From contig JAJEHL010000041.1 in assembly GCA_022823725.1 (NCBI GenBank), forward strand, positions 179,512-243,511: a stretch of DNA of 64,000 bases, read 5' to 3'. This DNA comes from Candidatus Latescibacterota bacterium. Its GTDB lineage: Bacteria > Latescibacterota > UBA2968. A model generated the notes under the pieces. It was not told the origin of the DNA. It ran no database searches and was given only the letters and a program-made list of their open reading frames with translations. The position numbers and the translations under genes were made by a program. Shown in pieces: positions 8,585 to 16,757 of the stretch. Positions within the stretch are counted from its first letter, which is position 1; every line of letters starts with the position of its first letter.

Positions 8585-9403
8585 TTAGAAAAAGGGAAAA
8601 AGTTTTGGAATGTTGTCATTTGTGAGCGCGCTGCCGTATTCACAGCCTTCATAAGCTTCGGCATATTGAATGTTCGAGCCGCTTTCTTGTCCGTAGTATT
8701 TGATCAATAGGTCGCGATAGCGATCTGCTACGGCGCGAAATTGATTGAGGCGATGTCGCAACCATTCGCGGCGGCTTTGCGGCGATTCGGGTACCTGGTC
8801 GAGGTGGCCCGCGTTAAAGGGCAACCATTCGTACATTTGCGATGTGTGGCAGTGGAGCATGTCGAGTTTTTTTTCTATGACATCGTCTATGCCTATGACG
8901 ACATTGGGAGAAAAAGGTTGCGGTTTTTGAAAGTTGTCGCTCAGGTACGCGATGACGGGGTTGTACGACAGGGCGGGGGTGTCTGTGCAAATGTTGGGTA
9001 CGGTGACCATGTATGCCGAGTCCTGTACGAGGATGGAGGTGTAGCGGTGGTCGGGATGGTAGTCGTTGGGGCGATGGGTCAGGATGAGGTCCGGCGTATA
9101 GTTGCGAATCAGGCGGATGATTTTTTTGCGGTTTTCAAGGGTGGGTTCAAGTTCGCCGTCGTGGTTGTCGATTACGTGATATTCAATTCCCGCGACCGCA
9201 CCTGCTGCCTGGGCTTCGGCGCGGCGGCGGCGGGCGAGTTCAACGCCGCCAATTTCATGGTGGCCCGCGTCGCCGTTGGTGACAGAGACAAATTTTACTT
9301 CGTGGCCGAGGTTTGCGTATTTGATGGCGATGCCGCCCGCTTTGATATCGCAATCGTCGGGATGGGCACCAAAGACAATGATTTTCAGGGAATGGTTGTT
9401 CAT
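8585..9403 (-). CDS. PIG-L/LmbE family N-acetylglucosaminyl deacetylase
   Basis: The 272-residue protein opens with IIVFGAHPDDCDIKAGG. This contains the family hallmark AHPDD, whose His and Asp bind the catalytic zinc, and HRPNDYHPDHR downstream supplies the third ligand region. PIG-L/LmbE enzymes remove acetyl groups from GlcNAc-containing small molecules such as bacillithiol, mycothiol or lipid precursors, and are abundant in environmental bacteria with many carbohydrate-modifying paralogs. The gene ends in FPFF and has no signal peptide, so it is cytoplasmic. It follows the MFS transporter on the same strand by 9 bp and is almost certainly cotranscribed with it. The true substrate cannot be told from sequence. 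Confidence 0.88.
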   Translation of the reverse strand: MNNHSLKIIVFGAHPDDCDIKAGGIAIKYANLGHEVKFVSVTNGDAGHHEIGGVELARRRRAEAQAAGAVAGIEYHVIDNHDGELEPTLENRKKIIRLIRNYTPDLILTHRPNDYHPDHRYTSILVQDSAYMVTVPNICTDTPALSYNPVIAYLSDNFQKPQPFSPNVVIGIDDVIEKKLDMLHCHTSQMYEWLPFNAGHLDQVPESPQSRREWLRHRLNQFRAVADRYRDLLIKYYGQESGSNIQYAEAYEGCEYGSALTNDNIPKLFPFF

Positions 9404-9412
9404 AGTGGTTCC

Positions 9413-10597
9413 TCAATTTAATGGGTTTTTGTTTTTTGCATGCAGACGATAGAGGCCCACACCGCAGGCGAGTGCGCCGAGACAAAATAATACTGAGATG
9501 CCAAAGGGCCAAACGGGACCCCAGTCGATGAGTTTGCCGCCGCCGAGGCTGCCGGAGAGCATGCCCAGGCTCCAGGCGAGGTGAGCAGCACCCACGACGC
9601 GGCCTTTTTCGTCTTCGCGGGCGATCAGTTGTATGAGGCCCGGCATGGTGGTCGAGAGAGACCAGGCTGAGGCGGTTGCGAGAATGCCAAAGACGTAGAT
9701 GCCGGTAAGGGTGTGCGCGGTCAGGGCGAGGCCAAGCGCACTGATGGCGACGAGCGATGCGGATACGAGGATGGGACGCCAGCGCCCAATGCGGTCGCAA
9801 AGCCGGCCAGTGAGTACTTGAAAACAGGCTGCAATAATCAGGCTGATGGCACTGTAATTCGTGGCTGCGGTGCTGGTGCCCGCAATGCGAAAAATGAGTA
9901 GAGGCAAGAGCAAGGTGACAGCACCCCAATAGCTGGTGGGCAGGTAGCGGATGCCCAACAGGAGGCATACGTCGAGACGGCGGAGCATTTGAATGAATTC
10001 GGAGAGATTGCGACTATTGTCGGCAGATTTTGGCGAGGGGATCGCGGGGAGGATCAGGATGCTCATCAGGACGAGCACTACCCCTGCGAGTGTGATGCAA
10101 AAACCGAGGGTTTGAAATCCAAATGTATCCGCGATGGGACCAGAGAGAAAATTTCCCGAAGCCGAGCCGAGGGTGTTGCCGAGAAAATAACCAGCCGATG
10201 CGATGCCGATGACAGAGGATGGGGCTGCGCTGATGAGATAGCTTTGTCCTCCGGCGCTGTTAAAGCCAGAGGAGATGCCAATACCGGTACACAGAGCAGT
10301 CAGGAGGAGAGGATCGCCGCTGTAAAAAATAACTCCGGCGAGAATAGGTCCCAAAGTGCCGAGGACGTAAACGGGCTTGACACCCCAGGTATCGGCAAGG
10401 CGTCCCGCAGGTACGGCAAAGACACCGCCTAAAATGAGAAATGCTGCGCGCAATCCCCCGGAAAAGAGGGGCGTGCCGAGCAGGTCTGCTTCGACATATA
10501 CAGGGAGGAGGGTGTTGAGGGGAGCAGAGACAAAGCTGCTAAAAAAAGAGACGATGAGCAGGGCGATGAAACGGCGATTGAGGAGTTCGGAATACAT
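9413..10597 (-). CDS. Major facilitator superfamily transporter
   Basis: The 394-residue protein is almost wholly hydrophobic, with about 12 predicted membrane helices in two halves separated by a polar loop near residues 195-215. The loop between helices 2 and 3 (GRLADTWGVKPVY) matches the MFS signature G-x-L-x-D-x-x-G-x-(K/R). The equivalent in the second half is GRLCDRIGRWRP. It resembles drug-efflux or sugar exporters. It heads a two-gene operon with the PIG-L deacetylase and is divergent from a MerR regulator whose operator-promoter lies in the 101-bp gap, so the regulator may control it. No clear Shine-Dalgarno sequence precedes the ATG. The transported substrate is unknown. Confidence 0.87.
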   Translation of the reverse strand: MYSELLNRRFIALLIVSFFSSFVSAPLNTLLPVYVEADLLGTPLFSGGLRAAFLILGGVFAVPAGRLADTWGVKPVYVLGTLGPILAGVIFYSGDPLLLTALCTGIGISSGFNSAGGQSYLISAAPSSVIGIASAGYFLGNTLGSASGNFLSGPIADTFGFQTLGFCITLAGVVLVLMSILILPAIPSPKSADNSRNLSEFIQMLRRLDVCLLLGIRYLPTSYWGAVTLLLPLLIFRIAGTSTAATNYSAISLIIAACFQVLTGRLCDRIGRWRPILVSASLVAISALGLALTAHTLTGIYVFGILATASAWSLSTTMPGLIQLIAREDEKGRVVGAAHLAWSLGMLSGSLGGGKLIDWGPVWPFGISVLFCLGALACGVGLYRLHAKNKNPLN

Positions 10598-10622
10598 TTT
10601 TTAATTTTTTTTATTTTGGCCC

Positions 10623-10653
10623 TTGACTTTCCAGTTACTGGAAGGTGTATATT
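10623..10653 (+). promoter_or_regulatory. MerR-type promoter and operator
   Basis: A -35 box TTGACT (10623-10628) and a -10 box TATATT (10648-10653) are separated by 19 bp, the over-long spacer typical of promoters that MerR-family activators untwist. The spacer contains the perfect dyad TTCCAG-TTA-CTGGAA (10629-10643). It lies 45 bp upstream of the MerR gene and between it and the divergent MFS gene, so autoregulation is the simplest reading. Confidence 0.85.
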
Positions 10654-10698
10654 GTCCGTTGAAGGCCTTCAAACACCCGTATCACATGGAGAAAATCC

Positions 10699-11502
10699 AT
10701 GCTCAAAATTGGAGAATTTGCCAGGCTTGTCGATGTGCCGGTCAAGACGTTGCGCTACTATGACGAAATCGGTTTATTCAAATCCGATTACATCGATGAG
10801 CAAACTGGCTACCGCTTTTACTCATTCGAGCAACTCCCGAGGCTCAATCGCCTGCTGGCACTCAAAGACCTGGGCCTGTCGCTGAGCCAGATTGATCAAA
10901 TGTTGAAAGAAGACCTTTCGGCTGATCAACTTCGCGGTATGCTTTTGCTGAAACAGGCCGAACTCGAAGATCTGTCCAGAGATATCCGGGAACGCATTAC
11001 CCGCGTGGATGCTCGATTACATCTTATCGAAACGGAGGATAAAATGCCAGATTATGAAGTTGTCATCAAAACAGTCGATCCAGTTCTGGTCGCGTCCAGC
11101 CAGGAAGCCATCCCCGACTATGAAACCATTGGACCTGTGATGGACCGCCTGTACAATGGGGTTGTCGCCCATATTGTGAAACACAAAGGACAGTTTTCGG
11201 GACCGGGCATTACCGTGTGGCATGAGAATCTCAAAGCCGAGGCGAGTCTGCCGATCAAAAAAACCATTCCAGAAGGTGATGATGTCAAAGTCCACGAGTT
11301 GCCGAGTGATCAAATGGCGTGCCTGGTGCATCACGGAGGCTTTGAAGGCTTTCCGCAGGCTTATCAAGCGGGCGTTCAGTGGATTGAGGCCAATGGCTAT
11401 GAGATCACCGGACCGAGTCGGGAAGTGTATTTGCAATTTAGGCCCGATGGCGATCCGAAGGATTTTGTGACGGAGATACAGTTCCCCGTGGCAAAAGTAT
11501 AA
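10699..11502 (+). CDS. MerR family regulator with GyrI-like ligand-binding domain
   Basis: The 267-residue protein has an N-terminal MerR winged helix-turn-helix (residues 1-70; KIGEFARLVDVPVKTLRYYD, then YRFYSFEQL). A helical dimerisation linker covers residues 75-115. A C-terminal GyrI-like/effector-binding domain follows from residue 120 (VVIKTVDPVLVASSQEAIPD to the end). This is the BmrR/BltR layout, in which drug-like cations bound by the GyrI-like domain trigger activation. The ATG follows a GGAG element. The promoter 45 bp upstream has the 19-bp spacer and inner dyad these regulators recognise, and the divergent MFS transporter is the obvious second target. A terminator follows the gene. 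Coding is less G/T-rich than most neighbours, a weak hint of transfer. Confidence 0.9.
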   Translation: MLKIGEFARLVDVPVKTLRYYDEIGLFKSDYIDEQTGYRFYSFEQLPRLNRLLALKDLGLSLSQIDQMLKEDLSADQLRGMLLLKQAELEDLSRDIRERITRVDARLHLIETEDKMPDYEVVIKTVDPVLVASSQEAIPDYETIGPVMDRLYNGVVAHIVKHKGQFSGPGITVWHENLKAEASLPIKKTIPEGDDVKVHELPSDQMACLVHHGGFEGFPQAYQAGVQWIEANGYEITGPSREVYLQFRPDGDPKDFVTEIQFPVAKV

Positions 11503-11522
11503 GTTTGAGCGTCCGACAAGAG

Positions 11523-11557
11523 AAATACCGGGATGCTTTTGTGTCCTGGTATTTTTT
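11523..11557 (+). terminator. Terminator between convergent MerR gene and hypothetical gene
   Basis: AAATACCGGGA (11523-11533) pairs with TCCTGGTATTT (11544-11554) with one G-U pair, followed by a T run that reaches the stop codon of the convergent gene. It serves the + strand MerR transcript and may act in both directions. Confidence 0.85.
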
Positions 11558-12286
11558 TTAATATATGAAGTCCGATTTAAATTTTTCGATGCAGTCGTGT
11601 CGGGTTCCTTCAAAGAGGTAGATTTTGCCGCGTATCGTCGCGGTTTCTTCGGGTGCGAGAGCACCTGCGCGAATTGATTGGTGCATGCAGCGCCAGGGGT
11701 TGTGACCCTGAACGGATAGAAAGTCTGCCCAGGCTATGCCCGCTACCCATGTGCGATCTGTGGATTCACGCATCAGAATGCCGCCTGTGGCATTGGTGGG
11801 CGATGTGGGCCATTTGTCAGACCAGATGGTTTTGGTATCTATTGCGCTGCGGTGGATGTGGTTGTAGTGAATGTCGCGGTGGATGAGGGGGACCAGGCCT
11901 TCTTCGGCGAGGAAATAGGTGCGTTCGTGGTCGTCGTCAAAAAATGCCCGGGTTTCGGAGACTTCGGGCTGTTTGCCGGGGTTAAAGCAGGGGATGATCG
12001 CGGCAATTTCGGGCCATGTGCGCTCGGTTTTGTTGGTGATAGAGAGCAGCAGGTCAGCCCCATTTTCACTGCCTGTGACATTGAGACACAGACCGAGGTC
12101 GGGGTGTTCGAGGACACCCGCATTGTCGTCCAGTGTTTTTTGAGGTACATGATCTCCGCCCGTGTGCTGGCCCGGGTGTACGGCTTCAAACATGTTCCAC
12201 TCGTAGAACCAGAGGTACATGGTTAAGTCATCTCGCCCATCGGGCGCAAATGAAAATCCGCGTCGCCATTTATCCAATGTGATCAT
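11558..12286 (-). CDS. Conserved-looking hypothetical protein
   Basis: The 242-residue soluble protein begins MITLDKWRRGFSFAPDGR and has no signal peptide or membrane segment. It is rich in aromatic residues and His (FYEWNMFEAVHPGQH, HRDIHYNHIHRS) and in beta-strand-like stretches, as in jelly-roll or carbohydrate-active folds. I do not recognise the family and found no catalytic motif. Similar proteins of roughly this length occur in environmental bacteria next to sulfatases and PhyH-family proteins, but that is an impression, not a search result. It is convergent with the MerR gene and 70 bp downstream of the Nudix gene on the same strand, with a dispersed-repeat fragment between them. Confidence 0.6.
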   Translation of the reverse strand: MITLDKWRRGFSFAPDGRDDLTMYLWFYEWNMFEAVHPGQHTGGDHVPQKTLDDNAGVLEHPDLGLCLNVTGSENGADLLLSITNKTERTWPEIAAIIPCFNPGKQPEVSETRAFFDDDHERTYFLAEEGLVPLIHRDIHYNHIHRSAIDTKTIWSDKWPTSPTNATGGILMRESTDRTWVAGIAWADFLSVQGHNPWRCMHQSIRAGALAPEETATIRGKIYLFEGTRHDCIEKFKSDFIY

Positions 12287-12356
12287 TTTTTAGCTTTCAG
12301 CGGTCAGTCCTCGCTCAATCCTGCGGGTTTTTATCACTCTCCAGTGCAGAGTCCAC

Positions 12357-13160
12357 TTATCCTTCAATCCTGATTATCCTGATTGATCCTGATTTAGATG
12401 TTTTTGCCATGCCATTGGGCATGAAGATTTCGTGGCGCTCGGGGTCGGAGTAGCCTTCGATTTCCATGTGGGTAACGCCGGGGCTTTCGATAGCGGCTTT
12501 GACAATGTGTTTGTTAAATGTGCTGACAATTTTGCTGGAGAGATACTCAGAGACGGGCAACCAGAGGCATTCTTCGATTTCCTCGGCTTGTATGGAAATA
12601 TTTTCGCTCAAAGGCGAGAGGCGACAGACAAAGTAGATGTCCGATTTGTCGTAGCGGTAGCCGTGCCAGTGCCGGAAGCAGACCAGTTTTTCAAATTTTG
12701 TACGCACGCCGGTTTCTTCAAAGACTTCGCGTTGGACGCAGGTGGCAATGTGTTCGCCCGGGTGCAGGGCACCTCCGGGGAGTTTGTAATAGGGCGATTC
12801 CGAGCGGCGGTGCAATTCGCTGACGACCAGGAGTTCTTCTCGGTCGTTGATGACGACTCCGCCCGCGCCGATGTAATGCGTGGCGTATTCGGGTATGAGG
12901 GCGTTGGGTTCGAGGCGTTTGGTGAGCAAGAGGTAGTCGGTTCCCGAGTGGTGGAATGAAAATCCCGCTTGTGTTGCTACCGGAATGAGTGCTGCCCGTT
13001 CAATGGGGATGTTGATCCAGACGACCTTAAATGCCTCGCGTTTCCACTCCTGGAGAGATGCTGAGAGACGCGTGCGAAATTCTTCGGAATCGTGAGGCAG
13101 TGCTGCTGGATCGAGTTCAATGCCCTGAAAGCGGTTTGGTGTGGCTTCGAGTATTTGCAT
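12357..13160 (-). CDS. Nudix hydrolase with NUDT6/plant-type N-terminal domain
   Basis: The 267-residue protein has a full Nudix box near residues 128-150: G-x5-E-x7-REVFEETGV. It is preceded by YKLPGG and hydrolyses a nucleoside diphosphate linked to another moiety using Mg2+. The N-terminal 95 residues (FQGIELD, then WINIPIERAALIPVA, then AGFSFHH) match the pre-Nudix domain of eukaryotic NUDT6 and plant Nudix 2/6/8-type proteins, which are probably ADP-ribose or NADH pyrophosphatases. The last 12-15 residues (SIRIIRIEG) are encoded by a dispersed repeat of CAGGAT units, so the native C-terminus may once have been shorter. A GAGG element lies just before the ATG. Confidence 0.87.
   Translation of the reverse strand: MQILEATPNRFQGIELDPAALPHDSEEFRTRLSASLQEWKREAFKVVWINIPIERAALIPVATQAGFSFHHSGTDYLLLTKRLEPNALIPEYATHYIGAGGVVINDREELLVVSELHRRSESPYYKLPGGALHPGEHIATCVQREVFEETGVRTKFEKLVCFRHWHGYRYDKSDIYFVCRLSPLSENISIQAEEIEECLWLPVSEYLSSKIVSTFNKHIVKAAIESPGVTHMEIEGYSDPERHEIFMPNGMAKTSKSGSIRIIRIEG
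12361..12396 (-). repeat. Dispersed CAGGAT-unit repeat forming the Nudix gene 3' end
   Basis: On the + strand this reads as three ATCCTGATT-like units in 36 bp. On the - strand it encodes the last residues of the Nudix protein. Such units recur between genes in many environmental genomes; only one copy was noticed in this window. Confidence 0.5.
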
Positions 13161-13342
13161 ATATTACCTCGTTCATTGGATGGTTGTGAACCGGCACATG
13201 GTAAGGAACATCGCAAAATCGGGCAAGGGATTTGCGGTGGGTAGTTCTACTTGACAGCGGTTATGGAGACAATCATATTGGATTAAGTGAAGTGGTTGAA
13301 ACACTTGATGGGTTAGAGGCGTTAAATTGAGGGAGGGGTAAT

Positions 13343-14530
13343 ATGGTATCTGTTTTTGAACAGTTGGGCGTGCGCACGATTATCAATGCTGCCGGTCCAG
13401 TTACGCGCTTGAGCGGGGCGCGCATGGATGAGGATGTGATCAATGCTATGCGCGAGGCAGCGCAGGTGTGCGTGGATATTGCAGAGCTACAGGCAGGGGC
13501 GGGGCAGTTAATTGCCGAGGTGACTGGTGCCGAAGCCGGATATGTGACATCGGGTGCTGCGGCGGGTCTGGTGCTCGCAACGGCGGCGTGTGTTACGGGT
13601 ATGGATCCGGGAAAGATGAACCGTTTGCCCGATACGTCGGGGATGAAAAATGAGGTGATTATGCCCCGGTCGCATCGCAATTTTTACGATCACGCGGTGC
13701 GTTCGGTGGGTGTGACGCTCATAGAGGTGGGGATTCCCGACCGGTTTAGTGGCGCGGGCGTGCGCGATACAGAGGCATGGGAAATTGCCGATGCGATGAC
13801 CGATCAGACCGCGGCGATTGTTTATGTGGCGCAGTCTTTCGCTCAGCCGCCTTTGCCACAGGTGACGGCTGTGGCGCACAAACACGGGGTGCCCGTCATT
13901 GTCGATGCTGCTGGGCAGTTGCCTCCTGCGGCAAATTTGAAGCGGTTTATCAGCGAGGGTGCCGATGCGGTTTGTTTTAGTGGTGGGAAAACCATTGGTG
14001 GGCCTCAAGGTTCGGGCATTTTGTGCGGGTGCCGGGATCTGGTTTCCTCGGCGGCATTGCAGCATCTCGATCTGGATGTATATTATGATTTGTGGGATCC
14101 TCCGCCTGAATTGATTGATAAATCCGCATTGCCGGGTGCGCCGCAGCACGGGATTGGGCGGCCGTGCAAGGTGGGAAAAGAGCAAATTGCGGGGCTGATG
14201 GTTGCGTTGCAAAAGTTTGTCGCAGAAAGCGACGAGGCGCGGCAGGCCCGCTGGACGCTGTGCCTTCAGACTCTGGCAGATGCGATAGGCGATTTGCCGG
14301 GGTGCGATATTAGCATGGATGCCTACCGCACAATACCTATTTTGCGGCTCGCGCTTTCTCCGGCGGAAAGAGGCGTGGAGGTGGCGCGGCAGTTAATGGA
14401 AGGTGATCCGAGTATTCATGTGGGTACATCGGGCGTTTACGATGGCGTGTTGGTTTTTAATCCCATGTGTTTGTCGGAAGATATGATCAAACCGATTGCC
14501 GATCGGTTAAAAGTGTTAATCGCTCGGTAG
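13343..14530 (+). CDS. SelA-like PLP-dependent enzyme (aminotransferase fold type I)
   Basis: The 395-residue protein matches the SelA-like/DgaE group of fold-type-I PLP enzymes. It starts with LGVRTIINAAGPVTRLSG, continues with GAEAGYVTSGAAAGL, and has a PLP-binding lysine K216 in FSGGKTIGGPQGSGIL. An earlier IVDAAGQLPP supplies the Asp that contacts the pyridine nitrogen. Despite annotation habits for the family, there is no selD, selB or tRNA-Sec nearby, so selenium transfer is unlikely. A lyase or aminotransferase acting on a sugar acid or amino acid (as in D-glucosaminate-6-phosphate ammonia lyase) is more plausible. The stop codon overlaps a perfect 29-bp palindrome. A cytidylate-kinase-like gene follows by 57 bp. 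Confidence 0.82.
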   Translation: MVSVFEQLGVRTIINAAGPVTRLSGARMDEDVINAMREAAQVCVDIAELQAGAGQLIAEVTGAEAGYVTSGAAAGLVLATAACVTGMDPGKMNRLPDTSGMKNEVIMPRSHRNFYDHAVRSVGVTLIEVGIPDRFSGAGVRDTEAWEIADAMTDQTAAIVYVAQSFAQPPLPQVTAVAHKHGVPVIVDAAGQLPPAANLKRFISEGADAVCFSGGKTIGGPQGSGILCGCRDLVSSAALQHLDLDVYYDLWDPPPELIDKSALPGAPQHGIGRPCKVGKEQIAGLMVALQKFVAESDEARQARWTLCLQTLADAIGDLPGCDISMDAYRTIPILRLALSPAERGVEVARQLMEGDPSIHVGTSGVYDGVLVFNPMCLSEDMIKPIADRLKVLIAR

Positions 14531-14555
14531 GAGCGGGTTTCAAACCCGCTCCTAC
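14527..14555 (+). repeat. Perfect 29-bp palindrome (GTTTC-centred)
   Basis: Arms GTAGGAGCGGGTTT and AAACCCGCTCCTAC flank a single central C. It starts inside the stop codon of the SelA-like gene. It could act as a terminator, since a T run follows 14 bp later. Its centre resembles the twin palindromes at 45.9 kb, so it may be one member of a dispersed family. Confidence 0.85.
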
Positions 14556-14587
14556 TCGTTGGCCTTTTTTTACAAAGGAGGCGTGCC

Positions 14588-15268
14588 ATGGGTGTTATCA
14601 CTATTTCAAGGGAATACGGCAGCGATGGTCGTACTGTTGCCCGGAAGGTTGCCGAGGCACTATCCTATCACAATATAGATAAAGAATTGCTCGTGGAGGT
14701 GGCGCAAAAAGCCAAAGTGCCCGTGTCAGAAGTCGAACGCTATGATGAGCTACCCGAACATCCCGCACTGAGAATTTTGCGAAAGTTTCTCACGCCCGGA
14801 TACGCAGATACCTTGACGGGGTTGTCGGAATACGAGTGGTGGGCAGCGGCGACTGTGCCCGAGTTGTCCGACCACAGAGATCAGGCACTGATAACCATGG
14901 ACGAAGAGGTGTATGCGAAGTTGACCGCAGAGGTGGAGATGCAGATGGCCGGTCAGGGCGATGTGGTTATACTGGGGAGGGGTGGGCAGGCTGTGTTGAA
15001 GGGCCGTGACGACACGTTGCATGTGCGCGTGGTGGCGACGCAAAATTTTAAGCTGGATGTGGTGAAAGACCGCGATCAATTGACTAACGATGAGGATGCA
15101 ATAAGGCGGATGAGAGAAGTGGATGAGCGCCGCAGGACGTATATCAAACGCCATTATAAGGTGGACTGGGATAATCCACATCTGTACTCTGTCATAGTGA
15201 ATACCGGCTTTCTGGGCGTTGATGGCGCCGTAGATGCGATTGTTTGTGCTGCGCGGAAAGTGTTGTGA
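14588..15268 (+). CDS. Cytidylate kinase-like protein
   Basis: The 226-residue protein begins MGVITISREYGSDGRTVARK, the modified P-loop (ISREYGS-x-G) of the cytidylate-kinase-2 like family. GRGGQAVLKGRDDTLHVRV and a late Arg/Asp-rich segment (EVDERRRTYIKRHYKVDWD) supply the LID and phosphate-binding region. Members are P-loop kinases of uncertain substrate, often nucleotides or nucleotide-like metabolites, acting in the cytoplasm. The ATG has a strong AAAGGAGG element. It is separated from the SelA-like gene by the palindrome and is convergent with gdhA. It is a distant relative of Cmk, so a housekeeping cytidylate kinase role should not be assumed. Confidence 0.8.
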   Translation: MGVITISREYGSDGRTVARKVAEALSYHNIDKELLVEVAQKAKVPVSEVERYDELPEHPALRILRKFLTPGYADTLTGLSEYEWWAAATVPELSDHRDQALITMDEEVYAKLTAEVEMQMAGQGDVVILGRGGQAVLKGRDDTLHVRVVATQNFKLDVVKDRDQLTNDEDAIRRMREVDERRRTYIKRHYKVDWDNPHLYSVIVNTGFLGVDGAVDAIVCAARKVL

Positions 15269-15273
15269 TACTA

Positions 15274-16686
15274 TCAAAGCCCCATTTCGATATACGCCCG
15301 TGCGATTTTTTCTATGGCGATGACAAAAGCAGCCGTGCGTAAATCCGGCACGTTGTCGCGCGAATTGCGGATTTCACTCATGGTTTGATAGGCGATGCTC
15401 ATGGTGTCTTCGAGGCCAGAGCGCACGAGGTCCAGTTCATCCGAGCCGTAAGAGAGTCTTGCCCTGAGGTGGTCGGGAACGGGTTTGCCAACCATTTCTT
15501 CCAGGGCGGTGATGATTTGCGCGCCGCGATGTGCTTCGTGGCGTCTGTCGAGGCGTCCAAAGCGGATGTGCGAGAGGTTCTTGATCCATTCAAAATAAGA
15601 AACTGTGACGCCGCCCGCATTGAGGTAGGTGTCGGGTATGATGGTTTTGCCTGCTTTGCGCAATGCATTGTCTGCCATGTAAGTGATGGGACCGTTGGCC
15701 GCTTCTGCAATTACTGGCGCTTTGATGCGTCTGGCATTTTCAAGTGTGATCTGGCCTTCAATGGCGGCTGGTATGAGCACGTCGCATTCTGCTTCGAGCA
15801 GGCTTTTGCCATTTGCGACATACGTGGCTCCCGGAAAGTGTTTTAATGAACCGTGTTCCGCGCGGTAAGCGGCGACTTCTTCAATTGAAAATCCCTTCTC
15901 TGACAGGATTGCCCCTTCGCGTTCAATAATACCGATGATGCGCGCGCCACCTTCTGAGTTGAGAAATTTGGTCGCGTGAAAGCCAACATTGCCCAATCCC
16001 TGCACGATAATGCGTTTGCCTTCCAAATTGCCTTCCATGCCCGCGTTTTTGACGTCTTCCGAGTGATTAAAAAATTCTTTGATGCCGTAAAATACACCCC
16101 GTCCAGTTGCTTCGACGCGTCCCTGAATACCACCCTGGGAAAAGGGTTTGCCCGTTGTACAGGCAATGGCGTTGATGTCTTCCGGGTGCAGGCTGCGATA
16201 TGTGTCTGCGATCCAGGCCATTTCTCGTTCGCCAGTTCCCATGTCGGGTGCTGGGACGTTGAGGGCCGGGTTGATATATCCCTTTTTGATCAATTCCTGT
16301 GCAAAACGTCGGGTGATGAGTTCGAGTTCATGCTCATTGAATTCTCGGGGATCAATGCATAGCCCGCCTTTGGCACCGCCAAAGGGCACATCGACGATCG
16401 CGCATTTGTACGTCATGAGTGCGGCGAGCGCTTCTACGTCATCCTGGCTGACTGTGGGTGCGTAACGGATGCCTCCTTTGACGGGTAAGCGATGCTCACT
16501 GTGAACAGAGCGCCATCCCGTGAAGATGCGGTAGCTGTCGCGGAGTTTTACAAAGAAGCGCACCATGTAAATGTTGTTGTTGATTTTGATCTGGTCGGCC
16601 AGTCCTGGGGGCAAATCGAGCGTTGCGACTGCGCGGTCAAACATGAGGTCAACGCTTTCTTTAAAGCTGAGTTCATGTGAAGCCAT
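15274..16686 (-). CDS. gdhA: Glu/Leu/Phe/Val dehydrogenase (glutamate dehydrogenase type)
   Basis: The 470-residue protein carries KGGIRY (glutamate binding) and the PFGGAKGGL active-site motif with the catalytic lysine. The NAD(P)-binding Rossmann domain includes IVQGLGNVGFHAT. A typical mid-domain is AEAANGPITYMADNALRKAG. The enzyme interconverts glutamate and 2-oxoglutarate plus ammonium in the cytoplasm. Length and layout match the hexameric family of roughly 420-470 residues. The ATG is preceded by GGAGAA. It ends 5 bp from the convergent cytidylate-kinase-like gene. Cofactor preference cannot be read from what I can see. Confidence 0.92.
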   Translation of the reverse strand: MASHELSFKESVDLMFDRAVATLDLPPGLADQIKINNNIYMVRFFVKLRDSYRIFTGWRSVHSEHRLPVKGGIRYAPTVSQDDVEALAALMTYKCAIVDVPFGGAKGGLCIDPREFNEHELELITRRFAQELIKKGYINPALNVPAPDMGTGEREMAWIADTYRSLHPEDINAIACTTGKPFSQGGIQGRVEATGRGVFYGIKEFFNHSEDVKNAGMEGNLEGKRIIVQGLGNVGFHATKFLNSEGGARIIGIIEREGAILSEKGFSIEEVAAYRAEHGSLKHFPGATYVANGKSLLEAECDVLIPAAIEGQITLENARRIKAPVIAEAANGPITYMADNALRKAGKTIIPDTYLNAGGVTVSYFEWIKNLSHIRFGRLDRRHEAHRGAQIITALEEMVGKPVPDHLRARLSYGSDELDLVRSGLEDTMSIAYQTMSEIRNSRDNVPDLRTAAFVIAIEKIARAYIEMGL

Positions 16687-16757
16687 AAGTATTTCTCCGG
16701 AAATGGTGGATCGTGAGAGACATTCCCCCTGTGTCTTTGTGTGAGCATCCTCAGATC

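Noticed and set aside
8741..9421. 226-codon open frame opposite the PIG-L gene
   Set aside because: It lies entirely antisense to a gene with intact AHPDD and other family motifs and has no recognisable domain or ribosome-binding site; long antisense frames are common in G/T-rich coding DNA.
13343..14530. Selenocysteine synthase (SelA) with selenoprotein machinery
   Set aside because: The fold is SelA-like but there is no selB, selD or tRNA-Sec nearby, and the DgaE-like branch is not involved in selenium use.
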